64,000 nucleotides of DNA from Hyperoodon ampullatus. Taxonomy: Eukaryota > Chordata > Mammalia > Artiodactyla > Ziphiidae. The translations under genes were made by a program, and so were the position numbers. Positions within the stretch are counted from its first letter, which is position 1. Each line of letters begins with the position of its first letter. Below, piece after piece: positions 58,551 through 64,000 of this stretch. The notes under the pieces were generated by a model. That model was not told where the DNA came from, ran no database searches, and was given only the letters and a program-made list of their open reading frames with translations. The stretch is from assembly GCA_949752795.1 (NCBI GenBank), contig OX457070.1:33575574-33639573 (forward strand). The letters are read 5' to 3'.

Positions 58551-59513
58551 TTAATTCCCTATATGCAGACACACAAGAAAAAGTGCCATCATGTCAAATC
58601 ACTCTGTGTTTATCTAGCCTTTTCAGTTTACACAAGAGCTTTCATATACCGAGTTTCTCACTGTGGGAATTTGCTGGGTATGGAGCAATTTTCAGTCCAG
58701 GATGCTTCCTTCAGGGATTGTGACTTCCCTAGGGGTGGGCTTAGTCCTGAGAGGCTGCTGAAGCACACTGGTGAATGAGCTGGGCTGTGAGTAGTTCCTC
58801 TTGATCAGGCATTAAGACAGAAGCCCTTTCATCCTTTCTTCCTGATACTAGATAGCAGTCTGCAGCCACAACATGGCTTCATGGTAGTGTAATTGCATCT
58901 GTTGGGCCACACAGACTGCCACCTTGCCTGTAAAGCTCTCTGCTAGAAGTTGGCCCTGGCTGCTGGATTGACTCGCCTCAGGCAGTGGTCTTTAGCTACC
59001 GCTGAATGCATGACCAAAAGCTTGGTGGGGCTCCCTGGAGCGAGCATGTTGGTGATAGCCAGGAAAGCCCATATTCTGCAGCTTATTGCTCCCGAGGCTC
59101 TCAATTATCCGTGAAGATCATGAGTCTTAAAATCAAATGGCTATTAGTCTTCCTAATTATCTCTCATGTTCCTTGGAAGTTCTTTCTGAGATCAAACTAG
59201 AATACTCTCCTACAAATGAAACAATATTTTAAGAAGATGGTGTGAAACTGTGAGCCAGCTTGGTAGCTGGTTGGCCTACACATTCTCCTTACCCCCCGGT
59301 TCTTTTATGGCAGGAAAGAAACTGAGTGGAAGCACGTGTACCAAGGGGATGGCTCTGTTTTGTAATATCTCAGAAGGAAATTGCCCTCGTAGGTCAAATC
59401 CTGTCCCTCTATGTATAAATCAAGAACTAGTCGAGTCACTGCCGCGTGTTGATCCTGTGAGCCTTGCCTTGTGACTGCCTTTCTAACTGCTCACCAGCAG
59501 TCACTGCCGTCAT
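58551..59513. other. Unassigned sequence
   Basis: No feature recognised. Confidence 0.4.
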
Positions 59514-59528
59514 AAAAGAAAAGAACAG

Positions 59529-59880
59529 GGTTTCCCTGGTGGCGCAGTGGTTAAGAATCCACCTGCCAATTCAAGGGACACGGGTTTGAGCCCTGGTCCG
59601 GGAAGATCCCACGTGCTGCGGAACAACTAAGCCCGTGCACCACAACTATTGAGCCTGCGCTCTAGGGCCCGTGAGCCACAACTACTGAGCCTGTGTACTG
59701 CAACTACTGAAGCCCACGCGCCTAGAGCCCGTGCTCCGCGACAGGAGAAGCCACCGCAGTGAGAAGCCCGTGCACTGCAACGAAGAGTAGCCCCCGCTCA
59801 GCGCAACTAGAGAGAAAGCCTGTGTGCAACAACAAAGACCCAACGCAGCCAAAAATAAATAAATAAATTTATTTTTTAAA
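59529..59880 (+). mobile_element. Long-form SINE
   Basis: Duplication 'aaaagaaaagaacag' (59514-59528 and 59881-59895). Confidence 0.95.
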
Positions 59881-59895
59881 AAAAGAAAAGAACAG

Positions 59896-60436
59896 TTTCC
59901 CCAGGGACGCTTGTTTGGCATTCCTAAAGCGCTGGTACTGGTACCATTGTCACATTGCATTTAAACCAGTCATTGTGAGTTTGGGTACCTTACGTGCTTT
60001 CTGTTTGGTTTGTCTGCTTGCTTGCATAGGTGTAAAGATTTCTCAGCCTTATTAGCAGGCGATCGTCAGGCTGGCTCTTTTCTGCCCTCTTCAAGGTCCA
60101 GTAGTGCCAAATTCCAGGGACCCAAAATGCAGCCTAAATGAGGAGTTTAAGAGCTTCTCCTTGCTTGCCCTTTCTCCTGCACCCCACACCCAGGGAGGAA
60201 AACTCGTGGCAAAACCCAGCCAGAGCCAAGTGGAACTGGCTGTTCCACCAGAGGAGGGAAACAGGCTTCTGTTAAAGAGATGGTCAGCGGGCAGTCAAAA
60301 CCATTTGGGAATAGGCCTGTGATTCAGGTATTTTAGGAATTGATTAGGCTTCCATGGACCGAATTGGGAATCCTGCTGCTCATCATTTTAGGTTGTTCTG
60401 TGGGGAAATCACGTTCTCGTTTCAAACAACTGATTT
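59896..60436. other. Unassigned sequence
   Basis: No feature recognised. Confidence 0.4.
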
Positions 60437-60449
60437 ACAAAAAAACTTT

Positions 60450-60763
60450 TTTTTTAAAGATGTTGAGGGTAGGAGTTTATTAATTAATTTATTTATTTTT
60501 GCTGTGTTGGGTCTTCGTTTCTGCATGCAGGCTTTCTCTAGTTGTAGCTAGCAGGGGCCACTCTTCATCGCGGTGCGCGGCCCTCTCACTATTGCGGCCT
60601 CTCTTGTTGAGGAGCACAGGCTGCAGACGCGCAGGCTCAGTAGTTGTGGCTCATGGGCCTAGTTGCTCTGTGGCATGTGGGATCCTCCCAGACCAGGGCG
60701 CGAACCCGTGTCCCCTGCATTAGCAGGCAGATTCTCAACCACTGCGCCACCAGAGAAGCCCCG
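60450..60763 (-). mobile_element. SINE of a mixed subtype with a non-SINE 3' tail
   Basis: Duplication 'acaaaaaaacttt' (60437) and 'acaagaaaacttt' (60764). Beyond the SINE body the tail (plus-strand view) carries 'gatgttgagggtaggagttt' before the T run. That text is not SINE and recurs in the copy at 62.0 kb. The body mixes short-form and long-form features. Confidence 0.95.
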
Positions 60764-60776
60764 ACAAGAAAACTTT

Positions 60777-61970
60777 GACCAGAGCTCATTTGTGACATTG
60801 AAGCAGCCTGGACCCAATGGGAAACCTGAAGTACACAGACTTGCTTTATCAAAGGCCTACAAGTAAATGTCTCTCCCCACATTTAAGTTAAGCAATTGCT
60901 TCATTACTTTTTCTTAACATTTTCCCTCTTTCTCTCTGAAAGTAGTAAAGATTGGTACTGGAGTGGCTGTCTTGAGTCAAATGGTAAAGCTTATAGGATG
61001 AACTGTTCGGGAGAAAAGAGACAATTTCTCTTCTCTCCTTTGCCTGAATTTGCTCCATAAGTATGTCTTGGCGATTTTCTTCCATTGTGGCTAAGGAGAA
61101 TCTCACATTTGTGGATGTGTAATCCCAGCCGGATGGCTAGGTTGTACGTATTTTGTTCAAAGGATCTTATTAAAACGCAACTTTCATCATTTTCTTGCTC
61201 TTTCATAGTACTTTGATAGCCCAGCTTTGCTCCTGGGAGCTTTATAATTGCATAATACCACTTTCACTGAGGGAGCCTATCTGTTAGTTTGTCATGGTTT
61301 CAGGTCTTTGTGGTTTCAGAGTTTTTCTTCAATTCGAAAGATGTTTTCGGTTGCATCTTACTGCTGAAGGTTTTCTCATATGCTTTTGTAGAGTATTTGC
61401 TAAGTCCTCTGGCATGGCTTTACGGCCATGTGGGGTTTTTTTAACACAAAGTTATAAAGAGACCAAAGTTGAAAAGGGACCTCAAAGGTCATTGGGCCCC
61501 CTCCCTCATTTTATACATGAACAGACTGGGGCTCAGTGGGTCTGGGGTGTCTCAGCCAGGAGTGAGAAGGAGTTGTGCCACAGAGGTCAAGTCTGCTGAC
61601 GCAGGGTACTAGCTACACCCTGTGGATCCAAAAATGAGGATTTGCCTCCGTTGCTGTGAAACTTTGCCAAACTGAGGAGGACTTCCCAGCCCCACCCCCA
61701 GCTCTGCCATTTTTGCACGCGGCTATGTTAGTGATACTTCTTCGTTGCTCTTTGATTCCTTTGACAATCAGTTGTCCATCCAGTACATTTTAAGAGACCC
61801 ATGAGAATAACCTCTCTTATATCCTCTGGATGACCTAGCTGAGATATGAGACCTTTGACACAATTCTGGACCCCTTTAAAACAAAGCGTGGGGAGTCTGG
61901 GAGAGTTGTTTGGAGATTGGATCTTAGTCCTTTAGCTGTCCCTAATGCCAGTGACCTTGAACAAGTCCCT
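60777..61970. other. Unassigned sequence with an ancient SINE-like trace
   Basis: 'gaaaagggacctcaaaggtc' then 'ccctccctcattttatacat' (61.46-61.57 kb) is a common old SINE-like motif. No exon supported. Confidence 0.4.
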
Positions 61971-61987
61971 TCTCCAGTCTGGATTTT

Positions 61988-62303
61988 TTTTTTTTTTAAG
62001 AAGATGTTGGGGGTAGGAGTTTATTAATTAATTTATTTATTTTTGCTGTGTTGGGTCTTCGTTTCTGTGCGAGGGCTTTCTCTAGCTGTGGCAAGCGGGG
62101 GCCACTCTTCATCGCGGTGCACGGGCCTCTCACTATCGCGGCCTCCCTTGTTGCAGAGCACAGGCTCCAGGCGCGCAGGCTCAGTAGTTGTGGCTCATGG
62201 GCCTAGTTGCTCTGTGGCATGTGGGATCCTCCCAGACCAGGGCTCGAACCCGTGTCCCCTGCATTAGCAGGCAGATTCTCAACCACTGCGCCACCAGGGA
62301 AGC
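61988..62303 (-). mobile_element. SINE of the same mixed subtype with the same 3' tail
   Basis: Exact 17-base duplication 'tctccagtctggatttt' (61971-61987 and 62304-62320). The tail contains 'gatgttgggggtaggagttt', matching the copy at 60.45 kb apart from one base. Confidence 0.96.
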
Positions 62304-62320
62304 TCTCCAGTCTGGATTTT

Positions 62321-62989
62321 AATTCTTCCATCTGAGTGAGGGGTCTGGAGTCCATAGTTTCTATGGTTCTTTCTAGCTTAAAAAGTGAGTAACTAACTTG
62401 TGTGGCTCTTCATTAGTGATAATTGAAGACCTAAGCTCTCCGTGCAGGCCTACCTCTATTCTAGTCTCTCCCTGGGAAAGGAAGAGGTCCAGAATTCTTC
62501 AGGGAGAACAAATGCTTCACGTGTGCTTTATTAGTTTGTTAAGCTTTTCATCTCTGATGAGGGAGGTGGCAGAATCCTAGAAGAAAAGGAGTTAAATGAA
62601 TTGGTAATTCTTGCCTCTTGAAAGGGTGTCCATGTCCAGTGGATCATAATCCAGTCAGCCTGTCGCTAACAGGACATGCTGACTTTCCTCCCTGTGGGCG
62701 AAATTATCACCTCCTTTTGAGAACAGGTCTTATTAAAGACTGGCTTGTAAAGGATTTTATAGCTTTAGAAGTTGGTATTAACATAGGTTGATAAAGTAGT
62801 TTCCTAACCTTTTGACCATGGTTTGCTTTGGAGTGGAGGGTGGTAGGTGACAGGTAAAAAATGAAAAATGTGTCCTGGATCACGTGGGGAGAAGTAAGCA
62901 GACTTTTCAGTACCTTTGTCAGCATCTTCTAGGTTTAGTGTTGATCTCCATTTAGAATCTAGCACTATATATTTTCTCTTTCTCCCTAT
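62321..62989. other. Unassigned sequence
   Basis: No feature recognised. Confidence 0.4.
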
Positions 62990-63205
62990 ATCTTCAAGTG
63001 TTCAGAAAAGTTGAAAGATGTATACAGTCAACACCCACCAGCTCCAGCCTGCAAACTAGCATTTTACTTTGACTGCTTTATCACCCACATAATCTATCCA
63101 TCCATCCCTCTGTCCATCCGAGACACCCTGTTATTTTTTTATGCCTTTCAAAGTAAGTTGCAGGTATGGTGTGCTTCTCCTGGATCAATTCAGCATGTGA
63201 TCATT
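62990..63205 (-). mobile_element. Possible ancient L1 fragment
   Basis: 'ttcagaaaagttgaaagatg' and 'tttcaaagtaagttgcaggt' have the look of a reverse old L1 region. Confidence 0.45.
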
Positions 63206-63991
63206 AAGCACTCTCTTCCTTTTTGTTTTCTCTGATTTGTTAAGAAAGCGAAGATTTCTGAGAAAGTCAGGCGCAGAAGTTCAAGGGCTGCAATTTAAGG
63301 ACCTGAATTGGAGATTATTAACTTTAAGCAACTCCCTTTGCCGTTTGTGTTTTGAAGTACCAATTTTTCTATCACATGTGTACTTTAATGTGGTGAGAGT
63401 TAATTTTGTTTAGTAATCTCACATTTCCATTAGCTGGCCTTTGGGGGTTTAAATGTGGATCGTAAATACCATTTTTGGAAGGGTGTGTAAAACTGAGGGA
63501 AAGTCAAAGAAAATTAATTGCTTTTGGAGAAAAACGTAGGGGAAGAAAGGGTTCTTTAGCTGTGGGTTATTTTGTTTGTTTCAAGTTGGTAATCCTTTGA
63601 TCTTGATTAATTATGCACCCCACTGAACTCTGGGCTCAGCAAAGCAGCAGACAATAAAAGCAAAATCATAAACCTAGATGCAGACTTTGGCCTCTCGCCT
63701 ACCAGGACTCCTGTCCCCACTTTGCACTGTGTGATCACCCTGAAACTCACCCTTTAGGACAGAACCATTTCAGTCTGTAAGAAGCAGATTCATTCTATTT
63801 TGGTTTGAATAAGATAAATTTCATTTTTTAAAGCAGCTTATTCATGTCAAAGTTGTTCGTGTTTTGATGATTTTTGAGAGTAACTCAGAAATCTCCCATC
63901 GATTGCCTTTAATGTTAATGAACTGTTGTGATACATCTTACTATGATTTCCTAAAATGTTTTAGGTGATCTTAAAATATGCATGTTAACCG
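63206..63991. other. Unassigned sequence
   Basis: No feature recognised. Confidence 0.4.
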
Positions 63992-64000
63992 GGGCTTCCC
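63992..64000 (+). mobile_element. Start of another SINE, cut by the window edge
   Basis: The last nine bases 'gggcttccc' equal the first bases of plus-strand CHR-type SINEs in this window. Short, but exact. Confidence 0.6.

Overview
The window is nuclear DNA from a mammal, most probably a cetacean. The evidence is 25 copies of a tRNA-derived SINE whose head begins with 'cttccctggtggcgcagtgg', ends in an A tail and sits in target-site duplications. This matches the CHR SINE family of whales, hippos and ruminants. Many copies are of the short, CpG-rich, nearly identical type that is typical of whale genomes. LINE-1 3' ends have the cetartiodactyl form, and I saw no BovB LINE, which argues against a ruminant. 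Species and chromosome cannot be read from the window, and the possibility of a toothed whale is only a guess from the SINE subtype.

I found no protein-coding exon, RNA gene or CRISPR array that I could defend. The long open frames are translations of SINEs, microsatellites or L1. The window looks like a large intron or intergenic DNA.

Layout: 1-1.5 kb is unassigned sequence, a young SINE and an old L1 3' end. 1.5-6.7 kb is one almost complete but dead L1 on the minus strand, with a SINE nested between ORF1 and ORF2. 6.7-13 kb holds SINEs of several ages, including a head-to-head inverted pair, a CpG-rich patch near 9.2 kb, a hAT-type DNA element, MIRs, and a SINE carrying extra 3' flanking sequence. 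13-25 kb is mostly old MIR/L2/MER5 relics, a short L1 3' end and a CpG-rich stretch at 22.9-23.3 kb. 25-45 kb has L1 pieces, expanded SINEs, a second hAT copy, and compound microsatellites. 45-54 kb is repeat-poor, with a 67-bp imperfect inverted repeat and a MER20-like element. 54-64 kb has a tail-to-tail SINE pair, a perfect 16-bp hairpin next to an L1 insertion, and two SINEs about 1.5 kb apart that share the same non-SINE 3' tail. A further SINE is cut by the right edge.

Nothing here forms a gene system. The interest lies in retrotransposition: nesting order, 3' transduction by SINEs, structural subtypes, and inverted repeats that could form hairpins if transcribed. SINEs make up about 6.5 kb, roughly 10% of the window.
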